Origin: Bacteroidota bacterium
GTDB taxonomy: Bacteria > Bacteroidota > Bacteroidia > Bacteroidales > Bacteroidaceae
DNA length: 32,990 nucleotides
Assembly: GCA_023415545.1 (NCBI GenBank)
Contig: JAEZKJ010000125.1
Coordinates: forward strand, 1-32,990
Direction: 5' to 3'
Positions 1-8,269 of the stretch are shown here, one piece after another. Below the pieces are notes generated by a model, which made no database searches, was not told the DNA's origin, and worked only from the letters and a program-made list of their open reading frames with translations. The first letter of the stretch is position 1. Each line of letters starts with the position of its first letter. A program made the translations under genes and the position numbers.

Positions 1-962
1 CCTACCATTGGGTTGTTACCAATACCAAGGAATCCCATCATCTCAACGTGAGCAGGAACTGAAGAAGAACCAGCGAACTGAGCGTCTGAGTGCATACGAC
101 CCATAGTATCTGTCATACCATATGAAGCAGGACCAGCAGCCATGTTATCTGGGTGAAGTGTACGGCCAGTACCACCACCTGAAGCTACTGAGAAATATGC
201 TTTACCTGCAAGTGTACGTTCTTTTTTGTATGTACCTGCTACTGGGTGTTGGAAACGAGTTGGGTTTGTTGAGTTACCTGTGATAGATACGTCAACACCT
301 TCTTTCCACATGATAGCAACACCTTCGCGAACATCGTCAGCACCGTAGCATTTTACGTTAGCACGTGGGCCATCTGAGTAAGCGATTTCACGAACTACGT
401 TCAACTCACCTGTATAGTAATCGAACTGAGTTTGTACATAAGTGAAACCATTGATACGTGAGATGATTTGAGCTGCGTCTTTTCCAAGACCGTTCAATAT
501 AACACGTAGAGGCTCTTTACGTACTTTGTCTGCTTTAGCAGCAATTTTGATAGCACCTTCTGCAGCAGCGAATGACTCGTGACCTGCAAGGAAAGCGAAA
601 CATTTTGTCTCTTCGCGAAGAAGACGAGCAGCAAGGTTACCATGGCCGATACCTACTTTACGGTCATCAGCTACTGAACCTGGGATACAGAATGCTTGAA
701 GACCGATACCGATAGCTTCAGCTGCTTCAGCAGCATTTTTGCATCCTTTTTTAAGTGCGATAGCACAACCAACAACATAAGCCCATTTTGCGTTTTCGAA
801 ACAGATTGGCTGAGTCTCTTCACAAGTTTTATAAGGATCAATACCAGCTGCTTCGCAAATTGCGTTAGCTTCTTCGATGTCTTTAATGCCGTTTTCGTTC
901 AATGCAGCAAGAATCTGTTTGATACGACGGTCTTGGCTTTCGAATTTTACTTCTCTAATCAT
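1..962 (-). CDS. GGGtGRT family protein (3' end outside window)
   Basis: I translated this frame by hand; it is open from ATG 960-962 to the window edge, giving 320 codons, close to the full length I recall for this family. The name-giving motif GGGTGRT is present at residues 262-268. The family is widespread in anaerobes and next to NifU-like genes, but its biochemical role is not established. The protein is cytosolic by appearance, with no signal peptide and several scattered cysteines (C36, C47, C54, C66, C74, C92). Codon choice is strongly biased to GGT, CGT, ATC, TTC and AAC, as in the pfp gene at the other end, which suggests high expression. It lies 19 nt downstream of the NifU-like gene and has its own strong SD, so the pair is probably one transcript. 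The family call is from the motif and the neighbour. Confidence 0.9.
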   Translation of the reverse strand, partial: MIREVKFESQDRRIKQILAALNENGIKDIEEANAICEAAGIDPYKTCEETQPICFENAKWAYVVGCAIALKKGCKNAAEAAEAIGIGLQAFCIPGSVADDRKVGIGHGNLAARLLREETKCFAFLAGHESFAAAEGAIKIAAKADKVRKEPLRVILNGLGKDAAQIISRINGFTYVQTQFDYYTGELNVVREIAYSDGPRANVKCYGADDVREGVAIMWKEGVDVSITGNSTNPTRFQHPVAGTYKKERTLAGKAYFSVASGGGTGRTLHPDNMAAGPASYGMTDTMGRMHSDAQFAGSSSVPAHVEMMGFLGIGNNPMV

Positions 963-969
963 TGTTATT

Positions 970-977
970 TCCTCCTT
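970..977 (-). promoter_or_regulatory. Strong Shine-Dalgarno before the GGGtGRT gene
   Basis: Read on the minus strand, AAGGAGGA lies 7 nt before the ATG at 962. Most other starts in this window have no such site. Bacteroidota ribosomes are known to hide the 16S anti-SD tail, so a near-perfect SD here is unusual and supports this start. Confidence 0.75.
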
Positions 978-981
978 ATAA

Positions 982-1683
982 TTATTCGTGACGTGGGTCA
1001 ATGTGTTTAACTGCACCTTGCTCAGCTGTGAAACGTCCGTAAGTACCTGTTACTTTCTTCAAAGCTTCATTAGCATCGGTTCCTTTCTTAATCTCATCCA
1101 TGAATTTACCCATGTGAACAAATTCATATCCACAAATTTCATCGTTCTTATCTAGAGCGATAGTTTTGATGTAACCTTCAGCCATCTCAAGGTAACGAGG
1201 ACCTTTTGCTAAAGTACCATAAAGAGTACCTACCTGGCTGCGAAGACCTTTACCCAAGTCCTCAAGACCTGCACCTATCATCAAACCACCTTCTGAGAAA
1301 GCAGACTGTGTACGACCGTAAACAATTTGAAGGAATAATTCACGCATTGCAGTGTTGATAGCATCACAAACAAGGTCAGTATTCAAAGCTTCAAGAATTG
1401 TTTTGCCTGGAAGAATTTCAGAAGCCATAGCTGCTGAGTGAGTCATACCTGAACATCCTATAGTCTCAATCAATGCTTCTTGAATAACACCTTCTTTAAC
1501 ATTCAAAGTAAGCTTACAAGCACCTTGTTGAGGAGCACACCATCCGATTCCATGTGTCAAACCAGATACATCTTTTATCTCTTTAGATTTTACCCATTTT
1601 CCTTCTTCTGGAATAGGAGCTGGTCCATGGTTAGGACCTTTCTTCACAACACACATGTGTTCTACTTCGTGTGAATAAGTCAT
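982..1683 (-). CDS. NifU/IscU-like iron-sulfur scaffold protein
   Basis: This 233-residue protein resembles the NifU/IscU N-terminal scaffold fold. Cysteines lie at C49, C56, C77 (in the IGCSG motif, the typical scaffold ligand context) and C106. It is longer than a standard IscU (about 125-150 aa), with an extra N-terminal segment and a C-terminal half of unknown role. It is usually annotated as an iron-sulfur cluster assembly scaffold. The expected role is transient Fe-S cluster assembly, but no cysteine desulfurase or ferredoxin gene is beside it here. Its only visible partner is the GGGtGRT gene 19 nt downstream, with which it is probably co-transcribed. A Bacteroidota-type promoter lies about 70 nt upstream of the ATG. 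Whether it really builds clusters, or serves a reaction specific to the GGGtGRT partner, cannot be told from sequence. Confidence 0.85.
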   Translation of the reverse strand: MTYSHEVEHMCVVKKGPNHGPAPIPEEGKWVKSKEIKDVSGLTHGIGWCAPQQGACKLTLNVKEGVIQEALIETIGCSGMTHSAAMASEILPGKTILEALNTDLVCDAINTAMRELFLQIVYGRTQSAFSEGGLMIGAGLEDLGKGLRSQVGTLYGTLAKGPRYLEMAEGYIKTIALDKNDEICGYEFVHMGKFMDEIKKGTDANEALKKVTGTYGRFTAEQGAVKHIDPRHE

Positions 1684-1754
1684 ATTCTTTACGTTTTTAT
1701 TAAATAAATTAATCTTCGTAACATTTAAAAGATATATTAATCTTTTTCGGAATG

Positions 1755-1784
1755 CAAAGTTAGTTCTTTTATTCTTTTTTGCAA
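1755..1784 (-). promoter_or_regulatory. Bacteroidota-type promoter of the NifU-like gene
   Basis: On the minus strand TTG (1784-1782) is followed after 19 nt by TAACTTTG (1762-1755), matching the -33/-7 consensus TTTG-N19-21-TAnnTTTG. The inferred start of transcription is near 1748, giving a leader of about 65 nt. Confidence 0.7.
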
Positions 1785-2240
1785 TCTCATATAACTTAGT
1801 TTTTAATAAATAATAATATATAATGCATATTGGTGGAATAAGAACAATGCATAATTTACTCTTTCAATAGGATTATTATACATTTTATTTAATATATTGT
1901 AATTTAAGTATGAGAAGTAAGATATCTTTATTTTAAGAAAAATATTAATATTTCCCCATTCAATTTCAAAAATATAATAATGAAATATATAAAAATGCTA
2001 GAATAAAGTGAGTTTGATTGTCTCAAATCTTTTTTAGAAAATATCATTATAGAGCTTCTCATAAATAGCCATTCATAAGCAAGATGTTGTAAAAAAATCT
2101 AACTCTTCTTAATTTGCTGATTTTAGCTTCCCTGTTTTCATTAAACCGACTAAGAGTGTTCCATGATATGTTTTATAAGTTATTTTTAATGCTACTATTT
2201 TATTAATTCCTTATTGCTGTTAAAAAAAATGTATTACAAG

Positions 2241-2272
2241 TGTTAATTATTTATAAAGTATTATTATCTTTA
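2241..2272 (+). promoter_or_regulatory. Possible promoter of the first fimbrial-like pair
   Basis: TATCTTTA at 2265-2272 matches seven of eight positions of TAnnTTTG if the last base is allowed to differ, and TGTTA at 2241-2245 sits 19 nt upstream in place of the -33 box. The match is weak, but the distance to the start codon (about 20 nt) is plausible. Confidence 0.35.
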
Positions 2273-2291
2273 CCTAGTCAATTGCTTACTT

Positions 2292-3215
2292 ATGAATTGC
2301 ATTATGAACATAAAGGTTAAATTGATAAAGTACACATATATTATTTTTCTATTTTTTTCCATAACATTCAACACTGGTTGTGAAAAAAAAGAATACTCAA
2401 TAAACATGCCGTCTATTTCCTTCTTTCCCCAACCAGAAGGAGGATCACGTGCAAATTTGATAGATGGTGCAGAAGATATTTACCATTTTATAGTCTGGGG
2501 GAACTATGATGGCAATGTAGTATTCGATGGTACACGAGTATCTAAGGAAGATAGCAAATGGGTTTACGCCCCTACCAAATATTGGAATACAAATGCCACC
2601 CAGTATGAATTTTATGCTTATACACCCCATACAGGCACAGCTACCATTACAAATAACCAATTGTCAGTATCAGGGATTGATTTAAAGAATAATCCTGTTG
2701 ATTTGGTTATGGCCTACACCCGAATTACAAACAAGAATTTTCGCAAAGTTGTAGAGTTGAACTTCAAGCATGCCTTGGCTATTGTGAAATTTTCATTTAA
2801 GTTAAAAGAAGGATTCTCATATTTCAACACCTATCGGGTTACCAGCATAAAGTGGAAGAATGTTCACACACAAGGTCAGTTTGCTATAAATCGCAACGAT
2901 TCCATTACTTCCCACCCTTTGGGAAGTTTAGGGGAAACTATTACCATAACTACATTTAAGGGAGATAAAATTTCTACTAGTTCAGCCATGGTATCCGATA
3001 ATTTGCTGGTCATTCCACAAAGCACTACTATGGCCCAACTAACCTTCTCACTTGAAATCAACGAAAAGACAGAAATTATCAACAAAACCATTCCTGTTGT
3101 TTGGGAACCGGGGGCACAATATATGTACAACGTCATCATCGACCCATACGAAGTTACAGTAGAAACGACTCCATGGGAAGTTATTGATATCGATAATGAT
3201 TTAATTATCAATTAA
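2292..3215 (+). CDS. Fimbrillin-family lipoprotein
   Basis: The 307-residue product begins with a hydrophobic signal segment ending in a lipobox-like FNTGC with the cysteine at residue 30, so it is predicted to be an outer-membrane or surface lipoprotein. An alternative start at M5 (2304) would give a more usual signal length. The body has the layout of Mfa/FimA-like fimbrillins: a 'VVELNFKHALAIVKFSF' type strand in the middle, a late W-x-PG-x-Y-x-Y segment (VWEPGAQYMYNVII), and a final T-P-W strand. The role would be a structural or tip subunit of a type V-like pilus, assembled by strand exchange after lipoprotein transport. The partner gene starts 8 nt downstream. No major DUF3575 gene is adjacent, unlike the second fimbrial locus. 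The family assignment is by pattern; the exact subunit type is uncertain. Confidence 0.7.
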   Translation: MNCIMNIKVKLIKYTYIIFLFFSITFNTGCEKKEYSINMPSISFFPQPEGGSRANLIDGAEDIYHFIVWGNYDGNVVFDGTRVSKEDSKWVYAPTKYWNTNATQYEFYAYTPHTGTATITNNQLSVSGIDLKNNPVDLVMAYTRITNKNFRKVVELNFKHALAIVKFSFKLKEGFSYFNTYRVTSIKWKNVHTQGQFAINRNDSITSHPLGSLGETITITTFKGDKISTSSAMVSDNLLVIPQSTTMAQLTFSLEINEKTEIINKTIPVVWEPGAQYMYNVIIDPYEVTVETTPWEVIDIDNDLIIN

Positions 3216-3223
3216 AATAAAAT

Positions 3224-4651
3224 ATGAATTATAAATATTTACATATATTTTTATTAGGATGTTTGTTGCTTTTGACCAATGCTTGTCAAAAGGAGATGAA
3301 TGCTTCATTGATCGATTCCAAAGAAACTGGTTCTATTATCTTGAATATCTGTATGACTCCCACCAGCAGTTCACGAAACGGGAATGCAGGAATCACCCAA
3401 CTTAACTATGTTGTCAAGGATGGAGAAATTATTCCTTGCGAGGTTTCCCAATTTGAACCGACAAGTAGAGCAGGTGAAGGTAATACGGCAGATGGAGATG
3501 GGATGGCCGATCTAACGGTTTTTTTGGTCAATGCCAACGATGACATTGTAGCCAAACAAAGCTTCACAAACTTGGAGAATGTTACCACCCAATCTTTGAA
3601 CTTCCTTAATTTGGAAAAAGGAGAATACATAGTCTACGCATATGCTAATACCATAGGAAATGATTGGTTTACTCTACCATCAGAGAGTGATACCTCCTTT
3701 GCTAAATACAAGGATGCTTTTTTGAAAGGATTAAAAGGAAGCACACCTACTATTCAGAACAATCGGATGCCCCTAACCGGTAAGTTGTCTATACCAGTAG
3801 AAGGAGGAAATATTTCAAGGACCATTAATATGCTTCGTCCGGTAGGGAAACTCAGTGTTACTTTAAAAAATGAGAAATCAGTTAATCCTGTTACTACAAA
3901 AGAAGTAGTTTTTTTAAAAATCTTACCTCATACAGCATATGTATTCCAGCACAATTCCATTTTACCACAAAGTGAAATCGATAATGCGTATTATTCCTTC
4001 GCAAGTGAAGGAGAATATACTATTTTCCCTGGTTCCAGCCATCTTTTTTACGACTCATTACTATACGAAACTTTTCCATCAGAAGGGTTCAATTATTCCA
4101 TCTCATACAAAGCATATGCGGATTATGTCTTTCAAGAAATGGCAGAGGGAAAACTTAATGGAATAGATAAAACGGATGATCTTTATATTAAAATAGAGGG
4201 CCATGACTTGTTCCTAAAATTAGAGCAAAAAGAAGATAATACATATCAGTTAAAGGCCGTTCCTTCAATTTATAAACTTGATGATCAATGCATTTGGCAA
4301 CTTACGGGTAATGGAAATAATAACAGAGGATTAAAAAACAAAAGTTTTTCAGTCTACTTAAGCAGTAATAATAACAAAGTCAGTTTCACTGGAAACGATA
4401 AAGCATTGAAATTTCTCAGGGAAGGAAACAGCAGTATTATACAACTTGGCTCGGGCAAGGAGCTCACTTATAATTTCGATACTAAAGAATTCAGCGCAAC
4501 AAATCAAGGTACATATTTACAATTCTTTAAACATAAGGATATAAGTGGAGACCAAAATCCTTCATATAAACATGTTGAAAGTAAAGTGAATGAACTCACT
4601 TCCATCCATCGCAATCAGCATATCCGATTGAACATCATTTTCAGAGATTAA
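3224..4651 (+). CDS. Mfa2/FimB-like fimbrial lipoprotein
   Basis: The 475-residue product has a signal peptide with lipobox TNAC (cysteine at residue 21). The N-terminal domain contains a strand of the type seen in Mfa2/FimB anchors (ADLTVFLVNANDDIV), followed by a segment RPVGKLSVTL near the middle that matches the usual 'R-x-x-x-K-x-x-V' core of that family. The C-terminal third, rich in Asn/Ser/Lys, is not recognisable and may be a tip or ligand-binding domain. The gene begins 8 nt after the preceding fimbrillin-like gene and is surely in the same transcript. The likely role is an anchor or accessory subunit of a surface fimbria. Length exceeds typical FimB (about 300 aa). No SD is visible. 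What it binds cannot be inferred. Confidence 0.6.
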   Translation: MNYKYLHIFLLGCLLLLTNACQKEMNASLIDSKETGSIILNICMTPTSSSRNGNAGITQLNYVVKDGEIIPCEVSQFEPTSRAGEGNTADGDGMADLTVFLVNANDDIVAKQSFTNLENVTTQSLNFLNLEKGEYIVYAYANTIGNDWFTLPSESDTSFAKYKDAFLKGLKGSTPTIQNNRMPLTGKLSIPVEGGNISRTINMLRPVGKLSVTLKNEKSVNPVTTKEVVFLKILPHTAYVFQHNSILPQSEIDNAYYSFASEGEYTIFPGSSHLFYDSLLYETFPSEGFNYSISYKAYADYVFQEMAEGKLNGIDKTDDLYIKIEGHDLFLKLEQKEDNTYQLKAVPSIYKLDDQCIWQLTGNGNNNRGLKNKSFSVYLSSNNNKVSFTGNDKALKFLREGNSSIIQLGSGKELTYNFDTKEFSATNQGTYLQFFKHKDISGDQNPSYKHVESKVNELTSIHRNQHIRLNIIFRD

Positions 4652-4747
4652 GTTTCTTCTTTTAAGTTTGCAGATACGTCTCCATATAGCAATTCAATTA
4701 AACTATTAGTCTCTTTGTATGTTTTTAATATAAAAATATTATAAACT

Positions 4748-5746
4748 ATGATGACTAAAGAGTTTTTCTTGGCTGCACGTCCTACAGGCTTGCCCGATAA
4801 ATCGGTTTTTCAACTTAAAGTTGTTGAACTGCCTGACGTTGACAATGGATATGTTTTATTAAAAGCTATTTACATATCTGTTGACCCATATATGCGTGGT
4901 AGAATGAGTGATAAAAAGTCATATATTGAGCCATATAAAGTTAATGAACCTATAGAAGGCGGAGTAATTGCCGAAGTTGTTCAAAGTAAAAGTAATGATT
5001 TTAATGAAGGTGATAAGGTTTATGCCATTTTACCATGGGCTGAATATTGTGTAGCTAAAGCGGATAAGTTGACAAAAATAAATGATAATGATTTCCCTTT
5101 ATCATACTATTTAGGAATATTGGGGCTTACCGGTCTAACTGCCTATTTTGGAACTACAAAAATTTGTAATCCTAAAGCCGGTGAATACTTTGTTGTATCG
5201 GGCGCTGCAGGTGCTGTGGGTATGGTTGTTGGACAAATTGCTAAAATAATGGGATGCCATGTTATTGGTATAGCCGGTTCGGATGAAAAGGCTATATACC
5301 TTATTGAAAATTGTGGATACGATTATGTGTTCAATTACAAAAACGAAAATAGTATTGAAGAAGATATTAAGAAAATTTGTCCTAATGGTGTTGATTGTTA
5401 TTTCGATAATGTTGGTGGTGATATTTCGGATGCAGTAATATCAAATATCACTTTCAATGCCCGTATTGCAATTTGTGGGCAAATTGCAATGTACAATGAT
5501 GATAATATTACAATGGGAAGAAGGTTTTTACCAAATATTCTAATTCATAGTGCCATGATGCAAGGATTTATTGTTGGACAGTTCAAAAATGAATTTCCTC
5601 AGGCTATCATGCAACTTTCAAAATGGATAAAAGAGGGTAAACTTAAAACAGCCGAGACTATAATCGATGGATTTGAGTCACTACCTGATGCATTCCTGGG
5701 ACTCTTTCTTGGAAAGAATGTTGGAAAGATGATTGTAAGAGTCTGA
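4748..5746 (+). CDS. Zinc-independent NADP-dependent MDR reductase (CurA/PTGR-like)
   Basis: This 332-residue protein is a medium-chain dehydrogenase/reductase of the leukotriene B4 dehydrogenase / prostaglandin reductase / CurA group. These enzymes reduce the double bond of alpha,beta-unsaturated ketones and aldehydes with NADPH. Diagnostic stretches are 'YISVDPYMRGRM' at residues 42-53, the nucleotide-binding AAGAVG at 153-158, and YFDNVGG at 218-224. The zinc-binding cysteines of alcohol dehydrogenases are absent. No signal peptide is present, so it is cytosolic. The start could be either of the two first Met codons. The DMP19-domain gene follows after about 50 nt, possibly in one transcript. 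The physiological substrate is unknown; detoxification of reactive enones is the usual guess. Confidence 0.88.
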   Translation: MMTKEFFLAARPTGLPDKSVFQLKVVELPDVDNGYVLLKAIYISVDPYMRGRMSDKKSYIEPYKVNEPIEGGVIAEVVQSKSNDFNEGDKVYAILPWAEYCVAKADKLTKINDNDFPLSYYLGILGLTGLTAYFGTTKICNPKAGEYFVVSGAAGAVGMVVGQIAKIMGCHVIGIAGSDEKAIYLIENCGYDYVFNYKNENSIEEDIKKICPNGVDCYFDNVGGDISDAVISNITFNARIAICGQIAMYNDDNITMGRRFLPNILIHSAMMQGFIVGQFKNEFPQAIMQLSKWIKEGKLKTAETIIDGFESLPDAFLGLFLGKNVGKMIVRV

Positions 5747-5797
5747 TTTTTATCTATTTTTGTCACGTATTATTTACACTTGATAAAAAGTAGAGAA

Positions 5798-6310
5798 ATG
5801 GAAGAAAATAAAATTGTAATATCAGATAAAGATTTGGCTAATGGTGCTATGGCCGGAATAGATGAATTTATTAAAGTTTTTACTGATAAATATCTTGAAG
5901 TAACCGGTGGAGTAATTAACGAATCAACTATGCCACTTCTTAATGGTTATCAGCACTCTTTACTTGGTTATCATTTCTTTAGAGAAGAGATTAATGAAGG
6001 TGGGTTCGTTCAGCTCATTCAAAATGGTTATGGTCCATATATCTTTGATAATCCTTTTGCTAAGGCTATGCGAATATTCGGTGCAAAAGAGTTCTCTAAA
6101 CTAATATACGACGCTAAAAAAATATATGATGCCAATCGTGAGGATCTTGAAAGAGAGTGTGATGATGATGAGTTCATGGCAATGTATGAGCAATATGAAG
6201 CTTTTGATGATTTAGAGGAGAAGTTTATGGATATGGAAGAGCTCATTACTGCAACCATAGCTGAATATGTTGATAATAATATCGAACAATTCGCTAAGGT
6301 TGAGAAATAA
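5798..6310 (+). CDS. DMP19/DUF4375-domain protein
   Basis: I take the ATG at 5798 (MEENK...), not the in-frame TTG at 5780, giving 170 residues. The segment 'INEGGFVQLIQNGYGPYI' resembles the conserved N-GGF-x-Q core of DMP19 (DUF4375) proteins. The family is mostly alpha-helical, with acidic C-terminal helices here (many Asp/Glu between about residues 110 and 160). It has no signal peptide or membrane segment. The biochemical function is not established; a DMP19 protein in another bacterium was described as a DNA mimic, and the acidic character here is compatible with, but no proof of, such a role. It follows the reductase gene closely and ends before a clear terminator at 6395-6430. Confidence 0.75.
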   Translation: MEENKIVISDKDLANGAMAGIDEFIKVFTDKYLEVTGGVINESTMPLLNGYQHSLLGYHFFREEINEGGFVQLIQNGYGPYIFDNPFAKAMRIFGAKEFSKLIYDAKKIYDANREDLERECDDDEFMAMYEQYEAFDDLEEKFMDMEELITATIAEYVDNNIEQFAKVEK

Positions 6311-6394
6311 AATTATTATTTTATAAGTAATAAGATAAAATCTAAGCTAAATTTTCTCTCAAAAAATGTTTAGTAAAACATTATCTAGTTATAT

Positions 6395-6430
6395 AAAGAG
6401 CTCTGTATTTTTCAGGGCTCTTTCCTCTTT
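6395..6430 (+). terminator. Terminator after the DMP19 gene
   Basis: AAAGAGCTCTG (6395-6405) pairs with CAGGGCTCTTT (6413-6423) through 11 positions with one G-T wobble and a loop of seven, followed by a pyrimidine/T-rich tail. Confidence 0.75.
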
Positions 6431-6467
6431 TATAAATTATATTAATCTTGATTATCAGTCAATAATG

Positions 6468-6510
6468 AAAAAGATAAAAGGGTAACTTAATATATTTAGG
6501 TTACCCTCTT
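6468..6510 (-). terminator. Terminator of asdA
   Basis: On the minus strand GGGTAAC (6506-6500) and GTTACCC (6486-6480) form a stem flanked by A/T pairs, followed by a TTTTATCTTTTT tail. It lies 30-70 nt after the asdA stop codon. Confidence 0.75.
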
Positions 6511-6539
6511 CATTTGGTTAGGTTATTTATATATATTGA

Positions 6540-8198
6540 TTAGCCCTTTTTCTTTTCTTCCTCAAGTGATTCTTTCCAAATTTCTGCATATTCATTGAGG
6601 AGATTACGGATGTATTTACCTATCTTTTCATAATCTGCTTCATTTAGATTAGCTAAAGATACTCTAATACTCCATTCAGGGCCGTCGAATCCACCGCCAT
6701 TTAGTACAACCAATCCTGTATTTCTCGCAAGTCGGAATACTATATCAAGTGGGTTAAAGTTTTTCTTTAAATATGTAACAAAATCTTTTCCAAAAGTTTT
6801 CTTTGCCCATTCAAGCATATCAATCTCTGAATAGTAACCTGCTCGTAATGGATCCTCAGAAAGAGTGAAACCTGCATTTTTCCACAATGCTGTCAGCCTA
6901 TCTTGGATAAGTTTCAAAACTCTTTTTTTGTACTTTTTATCTTTGTCAAGAATTGAAGAAGCAGCAAATAGTCCCATCTGTATCTGTTGAGGAGTTGACA
7001 AACCTGCTGTGTGGTATAGAGCAACTTGTCGACTATCGGCAACCATTCTATCAATAAACTTCATCTCATCAACCTTCATAGTGAGTGAACTATATCTCTT
7101 TTCAAGTTCACCTTTACGTTTTCTAGGTAAATGTGCAATAAGTTTATCGAAAATATTTACTTTATCCAATGCAACTACTCCTAATCTCCATCCTGTAGCA
7201 CCAAAAAATTTAGAGAAAGAGTAAATACAGATAGTATTGTTAGGTATTGTAGAAAGGAAACTTTTGAATCCCGGTACAAATGATGCATATACATCATCAG
7301 TTATTATCATTAAATTAGGATTCCATCTTTCGATAACATCTTTAAGTGCCTCCATTCCCTCTTTATTCATTGCATAGCTTGGAGGGTTACTTGGATTTAG
7401 TAAAACAACAGCTTTATATCGATGATCACGAAGTTTATTGATATCCTCAACTTTATATTGCCAAGTATGGTGACCTAACTCATCTGTACAACTTGCGTTA
7501 ATGTTTAGTACATCGAAATCATATCTAGCCAGTTCAGGTATCTCAATTAATGGGGTAAAAATTGGGGTCATCAAAGCTATTGAATCACCTTTTTGAAGAA
7601 GGAAATTATTCATTAACGAATCAAAAACATAGCATATTGCAGCTGTAGAACCTTCTGTGGCAAATAGATCCATGTTGTCCTTTGGATATTTACCATTACA
7701 TAATTCGGCAACCAAATAATCACGAACTATCATTTCTGTATATTTCAATATCCTGTTGTGTGAAGGATATTGACAACCAATAATTCCCTCTACCCATTCA
7801 TGTACCAATTCATCAGGATCGGCAGCATGTTCTAACAACATATATTTGTAGAAATTTTTAAGAAACTCTATACCTGGTTTTTCTTCATTCTTTTTTAAAA
7901 AGCTTTCAAACCGTTGTGCAATACCTGCCTTTTTAGGAAGACCTGATAATCCCTCTTCGAGATAAAAAGGATGTCTAGATTCCTCAATAGCAAACTGACC
8001 TAATGTAAAAAAAGCCTCTCTTGCTATGTTAGCTATCCAATTTGGATTTCCTCTACTGGCATTTAGTAAAACATATGCCATTTTTTTTATATTCTCATCA
8101 GCCATCTGAATTAATCTATTTTTTAACTCTAAAGGGCTGATTTTTTCAAAATTGGTATCACCCAATTGGACAACACTCTTATCATTTAGATATTCCAT
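6540..8198 (-). CDS. asdA: Aspartate 4-decarboxylase / aspartate transaminase
   Basis: The 552-residue protein is a fold-type I PLP enzyme. The predicted PLP lysine is K330 in SFSKFFGATGWRLG, the substrate-carboxylate arginine is R512 in SIRVSLANL, and NPSNPP and TDDVYASF are the usual cofactor-contact segments. The long N-terminal extension (about 110 residues before the transaminase core) and overall length match AsdA, which decarboxylates L-aspartate to L-alanine plus CO2 and has side transaminase activity. When coupled to an aspartate:alanine antiporter (AspT) the reaction consumes a proton and generates proton motive force. No AspT gene flanks it here, so either the antiporter is elsewhere or the enzyme serves alanine supply. 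A weak -7 like TAGTTTAG lies at 8228-8221 (minus). The gene is apparently monocistronic with a terminator at 6468-6510. Confidence 0.92.
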   Translation of the reverse strand: MEYLNDKSVVQLGDTNFEKISPLELKNRLIQMADENIKKMAYVLLNASRGNPNWIANIAREAFFTLGQFAIEESRHPFYLEEGLSGLPKKAGIAQRFESFLKKNEEKPGIEFLKNFYKYMLLEHAADPDELVHEWVEGIIGCQYPSHNRILKYTEMIVRDYLVAELCNGKYPKDNMDLFATEGSTAAICYVFDSLMNNFLLQKGDSIALMTPIFTPLIEIPELARYDFDVLNINASCTDELGHHTWQYKVEDINKLRDHRYKAVVLLNPSNPPSYAMNKEGMEALKDVIERWNPNLMIITDDVYASFVPGFKSFLSTIPNNTICIYSFSKFFGATGWRLGVVALDKVNIFDKLIAHLPRKRKGELEKRYSSLTMKVDEMKFIDRMVADSRQVALYHTAGLSTPQQIQMGLFAASSILDKDKKYKKRVLKLIQDRLTALWKNAGFTLSEDPLRAGYYSEIDMLEWAKKTFGKDFVTYLKKNFNPLDIVFRLARNTGLVVLNGGGFDGPEWSIRVSLANLNEADYEKIGKYIRNLLNEYAEIWKESLEEEKKKG

Positions 8199-8269
8199 AT
8201 ATATTTATCTTTAAGTTTTGCTAAACTACAGTATATTATGCATCTACTTTTTAAATTAAGAGCCCAAGG

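Larger units (their letters stand above)
1684..2291. other. AT-rich intergenic region between divergent units
   Basis: This stretch of about 610 bases separates the NifU-like gene (minus) from the fimbrillin-like genes (plus). It holds the minus-strand promoter at 1755-1784 and a weak plus-strand promoter near 2241-2272. I see no complete gene, no RNA gene and no strong hairpin in the remaining AT-rich sequence. A short open stretch on the minus strand (2109-2210) could be a decayed gene tail but is not convincing. Confidence 0.6.

Noticed and set aside
696..1010. 104-codon plus-strand frame
   Set aside because: It is antisense to the GGGtGRT gene, whose motif and codon bias prove the minus strand is coding.
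2109..2210. 34-codon minus-strand open stretch ending in a protein-like tail (GTLLVGLMKTGKLKSAN)
   Set aside because: It is too short in AT-rich DNA to be distinguished from chance, has no start codon at its upstream end and no family is recognised.
5780..5797. Upstream TTG start for the DMP19-domain gene
   Set aside because: It adds only six residues from a TTG codon; an ATG follows at 5798 and gives a normal N-terminus.
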